This document shows, in pieces, positions 1 to 8,624 of a stretch of DNA of 64,000 nucleotides. The position numbers and the translations under genes were made by a program. The DNA comes from Clostridium sp. (GTDB lineage: Bacteria > Bacillota_I > Bacilli_A > Acholeplasmatales > Anaeroplasmataceae), in the NCBI GenBank assembly GCA_022010015.1, contig CP091735.1, forward strand, positions 1,116,001-1,180,000, given 5' to 3'. Below the pieces are notes generated by a model. The model was not told the DNA's origin. It made no database searches and saw only the letters and a list, made by a program, of their open reading frames with translations. How positions within the stretch are numbered: position 1 is the first letter of the stretch; each line of letters starts with the position of its first letter.

Positions 1-293
1 ATATTAAGAAGGGCTTATATATGTCACAAATGGAAGCTAAGTTAGCAACCGAATGTGGTTATTGGCCAATCTTCAGATTTAATCCTGAATTGAAAGAAGA
101 AGGAAAGAATCCATTTACACTTGATTGCAAGGAACCTAATTGGGATAAATATAATGATTTCTTAATGAATGAAGGACGTTATGCTCAATTAACAAAGGTT
201 AATCCAAGTAAGGCTCAAATCTTACTTGAAACTAACAAGAAGGATGCAATGGAGCGCTGGGCTAAATATAAAGCAATGGCTGATGCTGAATAA
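1..293 (+). CDS. nifJ: Pyruvate:ferredoxin (flavodoxin) oxidoreductase, C-terminal end
   Basis: Only the last ~97 codons are in the window; the frame is open from base 3. The enzyme oxidatively decarboxylates pyruvate to acetyl-CoA and passes electrons to ferredoxin, a cytoplasmic step of anaerobic energy metabolism. The visible part matches the thiamine-diphosphate domain end of the family: a methionine-rich start, ECGYW, RFNPEL, then GKNPFTLDCKEP and the closing helix with ERWAKYKAMA. No frameshift is seen here. It is followed 15 bases later by a strong terminator, so it is the last gene of its unit. The assignment rests on the family's typical C-terminal motif string and is secure for the piece seen. 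Confidence 0.93.
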   Translation, partial: IKKGLYMSQMEAKLATECGYWPIFRFNPELKEEGKNPFTLDCKEPNWDKYNDFLMNEGRYAQLTKVNPSKAQILLETNKKDAMERWAKYKAMADAE

Positions 294-307
294 TTTATAA
301 AATAATA

Positions 308-339
308 GGCTTTAGGATTAATTCCTAAAGCCCTTTTTA
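308..339 (+). terminator. Rho-independent terminator after nifJ
   Basis: GGCTTTAGGA and its reverse complement flank a short loop, followed by C and five T. It sits 15 bases past the nifJ stop. Confidence 0.85.
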
Positions 340-340
340 T

Positions 341-366
341 AAAAAAAAGGCACAAATTAATGTGCC
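341..366 (-). terminator. Terminator of the YjdF-like gene
   Basis: Read on the minus strand, GGCACA pairs with TGTGCC across a short loop and is followed by eight T. It lies downstream of the minus-strand gene ending at 414, back to back with the nifJ terminator. Confidence 0.75.
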
Positions 367-413
367 ATAAGCTATTTTATTATTTAGATATTACCTTAAT
401 ATCATCCTTGAAT

Positions 414-1167
414 TCATAAGGATGATTTTTTTGAGTTCATTAAATGGTAGAAGAATTCCTGATTATCCTTATATATTGCACAGCAAACAATCATCCCTAA
501 TGCTCCACCAACAAAGTCGCAAATTAAATCCTCCATTGTATCCATTAATGCATATTTATAGCCTTTTGGTTCACGGAAGAAGGTAGCAATTTCAGCATCT
601 GTTCCTTTTAGAATTTTTAAAGGCATCACCAGTATTCCATAGTTCTTTTTACTTCTGGAATAAACTTTTGCATATTTGTTCCAAAAAAAGTGAATCAATA
701 GTAAATTCAATTAATTCCCAAGTTGCCCCTACAGCCATACAAAAGCAAAAGCTTGTATAGGCAATGACAATCATTGATTTTCTTTTGTTTGGCTCGTTGA
801 AGAATTGATTACCAATCATATATCCTAAAAATGCTAAGAAGAATGCCATAAGCACATGAAGGAATGAATCCCAAAATGATATTTTATAATAGAATTCGCA
901 TACCTCTCCAAGAAATACGGCACAAAATACATAGATTGCTAAGAACAAAGATACATGGAAGCTTACTTTAACCTGAAATAGCTTTTCAACTAGTCTTGGT
1001 AGGAATAAGCAAACAACGGCTACAATACATTCAATTGCGGATAAGATAGCTTGAGAGTGAGTCAATGTAATTTCTTTGTATAGGTTTGCTATTGAATACA
1101 CAAAACTAAAGAAATAAAACGTAATTGCAATTACATAGAATAATTTATATTTTTTCTTTTCTGACAT
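414..1167 (-). CDS. YjdF-like multi-pass membrane protein (frameshifted)
   Basis: About 250 residues with roughly six hydrophobic segments. The conserved half holds ATWELIEFTID, then a later DTMEDLICDFVGGALG, the pattern of the DUF2238/YjdF membrane family of unknown function. The reading frame changes at a run of seven A (plus strand 683-689); correcting it joins the two halves into one protein of normal length. I place the start at the ATG at 1167 because GGAGG sits five bases upstream; the ATG at 1179 overlaps that ribosome site. It stands alone, convergent with nifJ. Function unknown; the frameshift is most likely a sequencing error. Confidence 0.6.
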
Positions 1168-1295
1168 AAAAGCCTCCAAAATGTATAATATACCTTACAT
1201 AATATAGCATATTCTTTTTGATTTTGCAATAATTTTTTTATAGATATAGCACATTTTGTAAAAAAGTGTCATATGTTAATTTTGGGTGTTTATAA

Positions 1296-2929
1296 TTGAA
1301 TGATTTTTGTCTAATTAAGGGTTTTGAGTCTAGTGATATCAGTATTGATAAGCATATCATTTTTTTAATGATTGCTTATTATATTATGGTGATTTAAAAA
1401 TTGCTGTGAATAATAATTCATTATTATGTCTTAAGGGTGATTTATATGAGCTTGATTTATTTAAGGATTGTTTAAATGTCGATATTGATTTATTTAATAC
1501 TACTGAGCTTTTATTAATGTATATAAATAAGTATGGAATAGATAGTATAAATAATTTGTATGGCAATTTTTTTCGTTTGTTTATATTAATGATTTTTGGT
1601 ATCTGTTTAGGAAGAGATCACATAGGAATAAAGAGTGCATATTATTTTTAATGATGGAAAAAAAGTTCTTCTTTCGAGTCGAAAGGGTGAAATATTAAAA
1701 AGATTAGATCATATTGTTGTTGATAAGACTGGCTTATGTGAACTTTTTGGGATGGGACCATCAAATAGCTTAGGAAAAACAATTTATAAGGATTTATATG
1801 AGGTTAGTATTGGTTCATATTTAAAAAAATAACTGATAAATTTGAAGAAATTACTTATTTTGAGCTTAAAGATTATGAATTTAAGGACAGCTTTGATGAG
1901 GCTAAGGAAAAACTAAAGTCGTTATTAAACAAAGCGATTAAAAGAACTTTACCAGTTGGTAAATATGCATCATTATTATCTGGCGGTATAGATTCAACAA
2001 TTATAACGCTTATGGCGAAAGAATATAATAAGGATATTGCAAGCTTTAGCATTAATTATGAAGATAATAATAAAGACTTTGTAGCTAATAGCTTTGAAAC
2101 TTCTAGTGATGCGATGAATATAAATTATGTTACAGTCCCTAATAAATTAAAGCACAATGAGCTTTTAATAACAAATGAGCAAATAATTAAAAATTTAAAA
2201 ACAGCAGTATTGTTAAGAGATGCTCCAGGAATGACAACAATTGATTCATCTTTAATTTATTTATTAGAGGGTATTAAGAATAAAGGATATAATGAAAATA
2301 TTTAGTGGTGAATGTAGTGATGAACTAATTTGTGGCTATCCTTGGAGCTATGCTAAAAAAAGAATTAACTGGCTTTCCTTGGATTAGAGGAACTGATATT
2401 AAAAAAATAAGCTTATTAATAAATCAATAAGAATAGATTTAGGGCAATATGTTAAAGATGAATATGATTCATTTTTTTAAATAAAAATTAAAGCACCAAA
2501 TAATGATAAGCTCATTTATCAGTTAAACATTAATTACTTTATGCAAAATCTATTGAAAAAGAGCTAGTGAGATTGCTGAGGGCTTAGGTGTTTGTATGCT
2601 TGTTCCTTTTTGCTGATAAGGATTTTTGTTAAATATTTATATAATGTAGTCTTCAATTATAAATATTATGATAAAACTGAAAAAAATATTTTAAGAGAAG
2701 CATATATAAATATTCTTCCTAAGGAAATTTATAAAAGAAAGAAGAGTCCTTATCCTAAAAAGTCAAAGTAAAAAAATTAGCTAATAGTTTAATTTTTAAA
2801 AATTACAAGAGGCTTTAAAAAGGAGAAAGTATATTAAATGAAATTATTGATTGTGATGAGTTAAATAAAGTAATTGAGGCTAAAGATTTTGATTTCCCAT
2901 GGTATGGACAATTGTTAAGAAAAAAATGA
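1296..2929 (+). CDS. Asparagine-synthetase-like (class II glutamine amidotransferase) protein, multiply frameshifted
   Basis: The family makes asparagine from aspartate with ATP and glutamine, or performs related amidations. The N-terminal half shows GRDHIGIK (near 1610), the amidotransferase GRDxxGIK element. The synthase half shows the ATP-pyrophosphatase loop LLSGGIDST (about 1976-2000), then FSGECSDELICGYPW (about 2295), KRKKSPYPK (about 2735) and the typical closing DFPWYGQL before the TGA. At least six frame changes break it, mostly at A/T runs. No MCG start is visible; the best open start is a TTG at 1296 giving MNDFCLIKGF, so the usual Cys2 of the glutaminase may be absent, or the start is misread. 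Either a housekeeping asnB with errors or an AsnB-like ligase. Confidence 0.6.
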
Positions 2930-2993
2930 ACTCATTGCCTATTTATACCAAATACATATTTGGGGGTAAGGAATATAAAATACAATTAGATTT

Positions 2994-3026
2994 AAAATAG
3001 GCAAAGTCCTATTTTTATTTTTTTCA
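2994..3026 (+). terminator. Terminator after the asnB-like gene
   Basis: AAAATAGG pairs with CCTATTTT over a six-base loop, followed by a T-rich tail. Confidence 0.7.
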
Positions 3027-3066
3027 TTTTTGTGGTAAAATAAACGAAAAATGAGGAGTGAATTAA

Positions 3067-3652
3067 ATGAAGAAATTATTAATTGCTTTAATGATGATTT
3101 TTTTGTTGTGTGGGTGTCGAAATGTACCATATACTGAAGAAGAAATAAATAATATTAAGAACTATATTATTGAAACAAAAATTAAATGTGATGGTCAATA
3201 TAGTTCTTTATCATTGAAAATAAATGATCGTGATGAGGAATATTCACGAAATGAAGATAACTATTGGTATAGAATAAATGGTGATAATATTGATTATAGC
3301 TATAAAGATGGAATTGTTTCAAAGATGCTTGATGATAAGCTTGTTGAAACATTTGCTATGAGCCATGATGATTATGTTAATAAATATGGGGCATTTTTAT
3401 GTTACATTAAGTGATTTTTAATTATTCAAAAAAATTAAAACAAGAATAATAGGAAAATCTGAATATTACGAATTTACTATGCCAAATAGTACCTGTAATG
3501 TTGTTGTTCCAAGTCTTAAAAGTGATGAAGAAATTATTTTGACGGGACTAAGATTAATATTTAGATCAGATAGTAGTTCTAATTTAAATAGATCATATCT
3601 AACAATTTACGGATATTATAATGGTACTCCACAAACAATTAAAATATATTAA
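3067..3652 (+). CDS. Putative lipoprotein, frameshifted
   Basis: Starts MKKLLIALMMIFLLCGC: a lysine pair, a hydrophobic stretch and a lipobox ending in Cys at residue 17, so it is expected to be lipid-anchored outside the membrane. GAGGAG lies upstream of the ATG. The first open frame stops at 3414; shifting the frame at a run of seven A (about 3428) continues with about 75 more residues, including NRSYLTIYGYYNG near the end, to a stop at 3652. The mature part is acidic and rich in Tyr, Asn and Asp. I do not recognise a family. A second lipoprotein of similar style lies at 9317. Confidence 0.55.
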
Positions 3653-3727
3653 TAACCAAAAAAACTAAGACCTGCATATATTAAAATGAAGAGTTAAGCT
3701 CTTTAATTTAAATTTGGAGGTTTTTTT

Positions 3728-4059
3728 ATGGAGGAGCTAAATAAAATATTTGATTTGTTGAAAACAAATATTGTTGCAGGTGAGGGAATTGGTGTAAAAT
3801 GATGATACAACTATTATTCCTATTTTTTTAAAACTAAGATAAATTATTTTTTTCTTTAGTAACTAATATTAAGGATAATGGCGGAAATGCTTTTAAATGG
3901 TAGCTTAAATTATGAACCAATTTGTTTTTTTACAAATAAAGGATGGGATTTCCTCAATTATTCCAATACATAACGAAAGAGAAAGTATTATGGAAGGAAT
4001 TCCTAAATTTTTTTGAGGGCTTCGATCTTAACAATCTAATAAAGGGGATAAAGTCATGA
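3728..4059 (+). CDS. GerW/YtfJ-family sporulation protein, frameshifted
   Basis: Rebuilt across three breaks at T runs, the protein is about 110 residues: MEELNKIFDLLKTNIVAGEG, DDTTIIPIF, DNGGNAFNGSLNYEPICF, then DGISSIIPIHN. This is the order of the GerW (YtfJ) family: a short N-terminal helix, a GxGTTIIPV-type element, a glycine-rich stretch and a beta strand with PIAFL-like residues. In Bacillus the family is linked to spore formation. GGAGG precedes the ATG at 3728. The stop TGA overlaps the next ATG, so the two are co-translated. The family call rests on the GTTIIP-like motif; other parts are divergent. Confidence 0.6.
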
Positions 4060-4255
4060 ATCCTTATTATTACTATTATCCAAGAGGATATCAAAATGAT
4101 CGTTTTGCCGGACCTATTTTACCATTTTTTTGGCAGGAGTATTAGTAACTACACCATTTATCTTTTTAAATAAAAATCAGCCTCAGGTACAGCCTTATTA
4201 TCCACCACAGCCTTACATACCATATAATCCATATATGCCTTATCGCCCATATTAA
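4056..4255 (+). CDS. Small membrane protein with Tyr/Pro-rich tail
   Basis: About 66 residues after correcting one frameshift at a T run (about 4122-4130). It begins MNPYYYYYPRGYQ, then one hydrophobic segment (GVLVTTPFIFL) and a tail with YYPPQPYIPYNPYMPYRPY. Tyr/Pro-rich tails of this type occur in spore-coat and surface peptides, but I cannot assign a family. The ATG overlaps the stop of the GerW-like gene (ATGA) and its TAA overlaps the following ATG (TAATG), which fixes it as the middle gene of an operon. Confidence 0.5.
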
Positions 4256-5510
4256 TGAATAAAAAAACTCTAAATAAAGCATATATATCTAATGGTGATT
4301 TTTAATGAAAAAAAGGATATAAATAGCTATATAAATAAAGAATATAAGATTTATATATTTAAGGGAAACGAAATTGCTGAAAATGAATTAAAAAGGAAAA
4401 AATAAGACAAAGAGCTTCTAATATAAAAATCTATGGTATTTATTAATGATTTAGGTATGAATATTGAAAGAAAATTTATTCCTTATTATTTATTAGAGTC
4501 AGACAATAATAATTATAATTATTTCTTAAAAAAAGGACAATTTGAATATTGCATCAGAAATTATGGCATCAGCAATCTTTGTTGATCCAAATTTAATAAA
4601 GAATAGGCTATACAATAATAAGATATTATATGAATATTTAGACTTTGACGAAAACAATTAGCTTTGATAAACTATATTTAAATGAATATGATTGTAATAG
4701 CTTTGAGCTTGGCTTTAAATATATTTTTGGAAACCCAAAAGGCCATAGATAAAATATGTGAATATAATAAAATTAAATATAATGATAAAGGTTATAAAAT
4801 TGAAGTTGATTTATATAACTTGAATTATAAACGTAAGTGTATTTATTTAGAAGAAATATATGAGATTAATATTCCGTATCTTTTTAAAAAGGAAAGAATG
4901 TTAATTATAAAATTATTTATTCCCTAGTAAGAAATGATTTTATAAGTTTTTAATTATCCTTATAATAACAACTATTTAGAATTCTTGAAGCTTAATAAAT
5001 CCATATTAAAAAAATTACCTTATGGTTTAGATAAATTATATTATAATGATTATTATGAAGCTTATTTAGATTCTAAGAAAGAAATATCCAAGTATCGACT
5101 TAAAAGTAAAATTAAATCTTTTGCCAACTCAAGTGAAGAAGAAGTGGCCAAAAGATATTCGAAAAATGGGATATTTTATTTTTTTAAGAACAAAAAAAAT
5201 ATTTAAGTATAGCTTTAAAAAAAGAAAAATTATTTGGATTTTGAAGATGAATTATATACTTTATTGATGTTAAGTAAAGTAAGTGGTGAAGCTAATTATA
5301 GACTTAGTGAATTTGCTAGGCTATACATGCTATCTAATGTTAAAAGAGCTCGTGAGCTCTGGTTAAGATATTTAAAGGCTAGTACGGATTTGAATTATGA
5401 TTTAGCAATAGAAAAGCTTTATGAGTATTATCATTCTGGCGCTTTTTAAAGATGAAATGATGGCTAATTATTTGCTTACAAAAATGAAAAAAAATAGTCA
5501 AAAAGTGTGA
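4255..5510 (+). CDS. Hypothetical protein with Sel1-like C-terminus, multiply frameshifted
   Basis: Starts at the ATG overlapping the previous stop. The frame breaks at least six times at A/T runs, but successive pieces are hydrophilic and coding-like, for example KLPYGLDKLYYNDYYEAYLD (about 5010). The last ~90 residues hold ARELWLRYLKASTDLNYDLA and KLYEYYHSGAF followed by ANYLLTKMKK, the alpha-helical spacing of Sel1/TPR-like repeats that bind other proteins. The stop is nine bases before the tRNA-Leu promoter. Being third in the GerW operon suggests a sporulation or envelope role, but that is inference from position only. Confidence 0.45.
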
Positions 5511-5518
5511 AAAGAATA

Positions 5519-5547
5519 TTGACAACATGATTATAATTTGCTATAAT
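5519..5547 (+). promoter_or_regulatory. Sigma-A promoter of tRNA-Leu
   Basis: TTGACA (5519-5524) and TATAAT (5542-5547) with 17 bp between: a perfect consensus, 13 bp ahead of the tRNA. Confidence 0.9.
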
Positions 5548-5560
5548 CTATGTTGCAATT

Positions 5561-5643
5561 GCCCGCGTGGCGGAACTGGCAGACGCGCTAGACTTAGAAT
5601 CTAGTTCTCAGGAGTGCAGGTTCGATTCCTGTCGCGGGCACCA
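5561..5643 (+). tRNA. tRNA-Leu (anticodon TAG)
   Basis: Cloverleaf folds with acceptor arm GCCCGCG/CGCGGGC, long variable arm as expected for leucine, anticodon loop CTTAGAA and T-arm GGTTCGATTCC. The 3' CCA is encoded. Its last 19 bases before the acceptor end are duplicated at 6379-6397, so it has served as an integration target. Confidence 0.95.
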
Positions 5644-5657
5644 TAGATAAAAAAACA

Positions 5658-5683
5658 CGGCTGTTAAGCCGTTTTTTATTTTT
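5658..5683 (+). terminator. Terminator after tRNA-Leu
   Basis: CGGCT/AGCCG stem with GTTA loop, followed by six T and more T-rich sequence. Confidence 0.8.
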
Positions 5684-5983
5684 GTGGCGTCTTTTGCTTC
5701 GAATTTTAAACATGATGATGACAATATTAAGTTGGTTAGTGATGGCGATTTCGATTGTATTTACATTGAATCTACCATTCTATTTGATGAATACGCTGAT
5801 AAAAGATATATTACACACGAGGCAGATATCAATCAACCTGGATATAATCCAAGATACTAGGGAAGCGAATCAGATGTTTGAATATGATATTATTAAAAGA
5901 GACGACCTACTCCTATAGTTGAATGTTTATAGGAAAGCAACGCTGCAACGGTGTTTTTTCTTTCCTATGAGCTTCAAGAATTT

Positions 5984-6094
5984 TTATTTCTTTTTCTTGA
6001 AGTTTAGTATTAGCTGCACTACTTTGCATATTGATACAATAATGTTTAATAGTATGGCAATTATACAATCATAAGATAGAGTCCTCCATAACAT
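5984..6094 (-). CDS. 36-residue hydrophobic peptide, type I toxin-like
   Basis: Open from the ATG at 6094. The peptide has a short polar start (MLWRTLSYD), one hydrophobic helix (CIIAILLNIIVSICKVVQLI) and a tail of four lysines, the plan of holin-like type I toxins such as TxpA or BsrG. The stop codon lies in an inverted repeat (CTTCAAGAA/TTCTTGAAG, 5971-6000) that can act as terminator on this strand. The start is uncertain: AGGAGG on this strand is ~40 bases upstream, and a different start with a frameshift is possible. It is flanked by a divergent small RNA, as expected for a toxin-antitoxin pair. No family match is claimed. Confidence 0.4.
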   Translation of the reverse strand: MLWRTLSYDCIIAILLNIIVSICKVVQLILNFKKKK

Positions 6095-6216
6095 AAGTGG
6101 ATGACTTATACATATATGAATAAGTACCACCTCCTCATGTGATTTGTAGTAGTACCGCTATTGACTTCCATAGAAGTGATTATAATATAAAGAAAATATT
6201 AATAAATATTTTTTTA

Positions 6217-6245
6217 TTGATATTTAATCTAAATTCGCATATAAT
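6217..6245 (+). promoter_or_regulatory. Sigma-A promoter of small RNA
   Basis: TTGATA (6217-6222), 17 bp, TATAAT (6240-6245). Confidence 0.75.
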
Positions 6246-6251
6246 ACAAAT

Positions 6252-6328
6252 AGAGGAAGTCAAGATAAGGCTACTCTAAATAATCGTTAAATTAGATTTA
6301 GAGAAAAGTACCTGGCAGTGCTTTTTTT
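6252..6328 (+). ncRNA. Candidate small RNA, ~77 nt, inside the tRNA-Leu insert
   Basis: Starts about seven bases after a near-perfect promoter and ends in a self-contained terminator (AAAAGTAC/GTGCTTTT, loop CTGGCA, 6304-6325, then T run). An internal stem CTCTAAA/TTTAGAG is visible. There is no ORF with a ribosome site. Its first transcribed bases (GGAAGTCAA) match the start of the divergent minus-strand transcript that would carry the 36-residue peptide (about 6150-6165). An antitoxin role is inference. Confidence 0.5.
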
Positions 6329-6378
6329 ATTTTTTTGGAATTCTTGCATAGCCAAACATAACGAAATGAAATATGCGA

Positions 6379-6403
6379 GTTCGATTCCTGTCGCGGGACC
6401 ATA
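6379..6403 (+). repeat. Duplicated tRNA-Leu 3' end (attachment-site repeat)
   Basis: Identical over 19 bases to 5620-5638. Only the T-arm and acceptor 3' strand are present, so it is not a second tRNA gene. Confidence 0.8.
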
Positions 6404-6404
6404 T

Positions 6405-6447
6405 CGAAAAAAAGGATTGATACTAACAAATATCAGTCCTTTTTTTC
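6405..6447. terminator. Bidirectional terminator-like hairpin
   Basis: AAGGATTGATA can pair with TATCAGTCCTT (G-T pairs allowed) with A runs before and T runs after. It lies just outside the duplicated tRNA end. The bases 6450-6650 hold no gene I can support. Confidence 0.5.
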
Positions 6448-6652
6448 GTTTTTATATGGCTATTTCGCTTATTTTTAGGTATAAACTGCTTGATTTAGGC
6501 GTACAGGTCATTTGCTGATTTAATGGGGATATGAAAAAAGATTCATGAAAAAAACATCGAAGAAGCAATGGAAAAAGTTGTGCATCCGCACAGATTTATG
6601 CATTAGTATGTCATATCATCCATGAAAAATGCATAAAAACCGTGCTACAGAA

Positions 6653-8056
6653 TTAAAGAGATATCTTGAAATCATCGCCTAGAACATAATGATAATCTAT
6701 GTATTTTTCGATGATATCCCTATCCTCATCTCTCAATATCCTAGCTACGTTGTTTCGATGTCTGACATCAATCTCATTCCCATGAATATCCTTGCTACCA
6801 TATTCCCATAATCTTGCCTTTTTAGAGACACCCTCAATAGGCCCATATCCGATATCCGGAACGTGGTTTAGAGTGCAGTTGATCAATACGCATTCGCTGT
6901 CAGGATAACTGATTCCTTTATTGTCAGGAAGTCTTACGATCGTAGCATCATCATCCAATCCGTTGAACATGCAGTTGACGAAGACATTCCCGTGGTTCTC
7001 TTTGCCGTTTCTGATCCACATAAAAGCACCCTGGCTATTCAGTGTCGTATTCTCGAAGAAAGCCGGGCCTCTACCTAGAATCGTATCTCCCTCTCCATCG
7101 ATGATGCAGTTTCTGTAATAGGCGGGACCGTTGGTCTGAAGCGCATCCCCACTACCTATGATATGGATATTCTCAAAACAGTTATCGTATCCGTTAACAA
7201 GAAGTCCCTCAGCCTGACCATGCAGATCCGTCTTCACGGTCAGATTTCTCATCACGATACCATGACAGTTGTCCATAAAAAACGCAGCTCTTCTTGACGG
7301 GAAGGTACCTACCTTTTCATTCGTCTTCACATATTCTGGATGGGGATTGAATACCTCATTGTTGGCATAATGGATCAAGACACCGTCCTTACTTTCTCCG
7401 GTGATGACGATATTGCTTTTGTTTCTGAAATAGACCAATTCCTCATATTCACCGTTTTTGATATCGACGAAGTATTTCCCATCGGAAAAATCGGGAATAT
7501 TGTCGATTGCTCCCTGAACCGTATAGAAATCCCCGTGATTCTTATCGACGACGAACCTGTTTCCGATAGGTCTTTCTTTCTTCGTGGAGAAGTAGAATCC
7601 GTCTTTATGATCGATTCCATCAAAACCATCGAATACCTCTTTATCGATCAAGACATAATATTTATGCCCGTATTCTAAAAGATTATGGTGAAGCTGGATC
7701 ATCGCTCTATCATCTTTGATGATGACAGGATAGAAATGAAACCCTTCCTTAAAACCACCGATGATCGTCAGCTGATAAGGATCTGGAGAACTCCTGTATT
7801 CCATGGATAGACTCCCGGCCTTCGTATTCTTATTCGTGATGTTTTCGCTCTTATATCGGTAGTCGGTAGTATATCTAGCCTCCGGATTGTTTCTTGGAGC
7901 CGTAGGTCCAAAAGGAATACTCAGATCCAATTCATCCACAAGCTCGTCTGTATCATAATCATAGATTCTGATGAAACCCTTCTGATTCAGAACCGGTTTT
8001 GCATCGAATTCAATCGTTAGAGTGACATCGATACAGATATCACTTTGATGATTCAT
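6653..8056 (-). CDS. Pectinesterase-family (CE8) carbohydrate esterase
   Basis: 467 residues, uninterrupted. Family enzymes remove methyl esters from pectin. Residues ~1-165 form an unrecognised N-terminal beta-rich region without signal peptide; the right-handed beta-helix domain follows. Visible active-site elements: GQAEGLLVNG (Gln of the QAxAL box), GSGDALQTNG (Asp of the usual GYQDTL box, but the Gln is Gly here) and DGEGDTILGRG (second Asp). The gene is clearly richer in G and C than its neighbours and free of long A/T runs, suggesting transfer. Start: ATG at 8056 lacks a ribosome site; an ATG at 8081 has GAGGAAA upstream but reads only 13 codons, so the true start may be there with a base missing. 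Probably intracellular if no signal peptide was lost. Confidence 0.8.
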   Translation of the reverse strand: MNHQSDICIDVTLTIEFDAKPVLNQKGFIRIYDYDTDELVDELDLSIPFGPTAPRNNPEARYTTDYRYKSENITNKNTKAGSLSMEYRSSPDPYQLTIIGGFKEGFHFYPVIIKDDRAMIQLHHNLLEYGHKYYVLIDKEVFDGFDGIDHKDGFYFSTKKERPIGNRFVVDKNHGDFYTVQGAIDNIPDFSDGKYFVDIKNGEYEELVYFRNKSNIVITGESKDGVLIHYANNEVFNPHPEYVKTNEKVGTFPSRRAAFFMDNCHGIVMRNLTVKTDLHGQAEGLLVNGYDNCFENIHIIGSGDALQTNGPAYYRNCIIDGEGDTILGRGPAFFENTTLNSQGAFMWIRNGKENHGNVFVNCMFNGLDDDATIVRLPDNKGISYPDSECVLINCTLNHVPDIGYGPIEGVSKKARLWEYGSKDIHGNEIDVRHRNNVARILRDEDRDIIEKYIDYHYVLGDDFKISL

Positions 8057-8099
8057 AGGATAAGTACTTACTGTTTTTCATATAAATTTCCTCGTATAA

Positions 8100-8292
8100 T
8101 ATATTTGTATTAATTATTTAATGTAAACATCTATTTAATATTCAATTATTATTGAATACATGTTAATATATTTTTGATAACACTGTAGACTATTCCTTAC
8201 AGCTTTCTATTAGAACTATCTCTTCAATGATGACTGATAAAGATCTGATTCCTTTTCGTTCTACCATATCATAAGATACCGAAGAAGAAAAA
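8100..8292. other. Intergenic, nothing recognised
   Basis: AT-rich stretch upstream of the pectinesterase. A TATTATAC block near 8095-8102 on the minus strand may be part of its promoter. No ORF or stable hairpin is evident. Confidence 0.3.
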
Positions 8293-8557
8293 TCATCGAA
8301 CCCACAAACAAAAAATAGGAAATAACAAAAGAACACGGGAAAACGGCTTGACGTTTTTCAATGCAAACGATTTTTTTGAATTTGCATTTGAGAAGGTCCA
8401 ATCTCCCATCTTCTCATCCTTGTATTGCAAATGGGAATAGACGTAATAGTCGGATTTGATCTTCTTGACGATCGTCCCTTTCGGCTTTTTGGGCCAGAAT
8501 CTTTGGCGGGGCGGTGTAGTTTCCCATGGCGTTTTTTTCTATAAATATCGTGTACAT
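8293..8557 (-). pseudogene. Transposase N-terminal remnant
   Basis: On the minus strand, one frame reads FWPKKPKGTIVKKIKSDYY and continues VYSHLQYKDEKMGDWTF, the start typical of several Bacillota DDE transposases (KGTxVKKIKGxYYVY). A short upstream piece from ATG 8557 (MYTIFIEK) joins it if a run of seven A/T (about 8530-8536) is corrected. The similarity ends near 8385 and the frame runs on in unrelated sequence to a stop at 8293, so most of the transposase is missing. It marks the right part of the accessory patch that begins at tRNA-Leu. The exact IS family cannot be given. Confidence 0.45.
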
Positions 8558-8624
8558 AAAAATTATACCAAAAATCGTCGTGGAATGGAAGCGAAAGCCA
8601 AAGAAAAAGGGATTTATCTGCAAA

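Larger units (their letters stand above)
5620..6403 (+). mobile_element. Remnant of an element integrated at tRNA-Leu
   Basis: The 19-base block GTTCGATTCCTGTCGCGGG of the tRNA-Leu 3' end (5620-5638) recurs exactly at 6379-6397, followed in both copies by ACCATA (one C missing in the second copy). A tRNA 3' end duplicated on the far side of a ~760 bp insert is the classical attL/attR mark of a tyrosine-recombinase element. No integrase is visible inside; the insert keeps a ~55-codon ORF fragment near 5690-5850 that resembles nothing I know, a tiny membrane peptide gene and a small RNA. It is either a scar after deletion of most of the element or a very small cassette. Confidence 0.65.

Noticed and set aside
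6318..6518. 66-codon frame across the duplicated tRNA end
   Set aside because: It spans the small-RNA terminator and the att repeat; no ribosome site.
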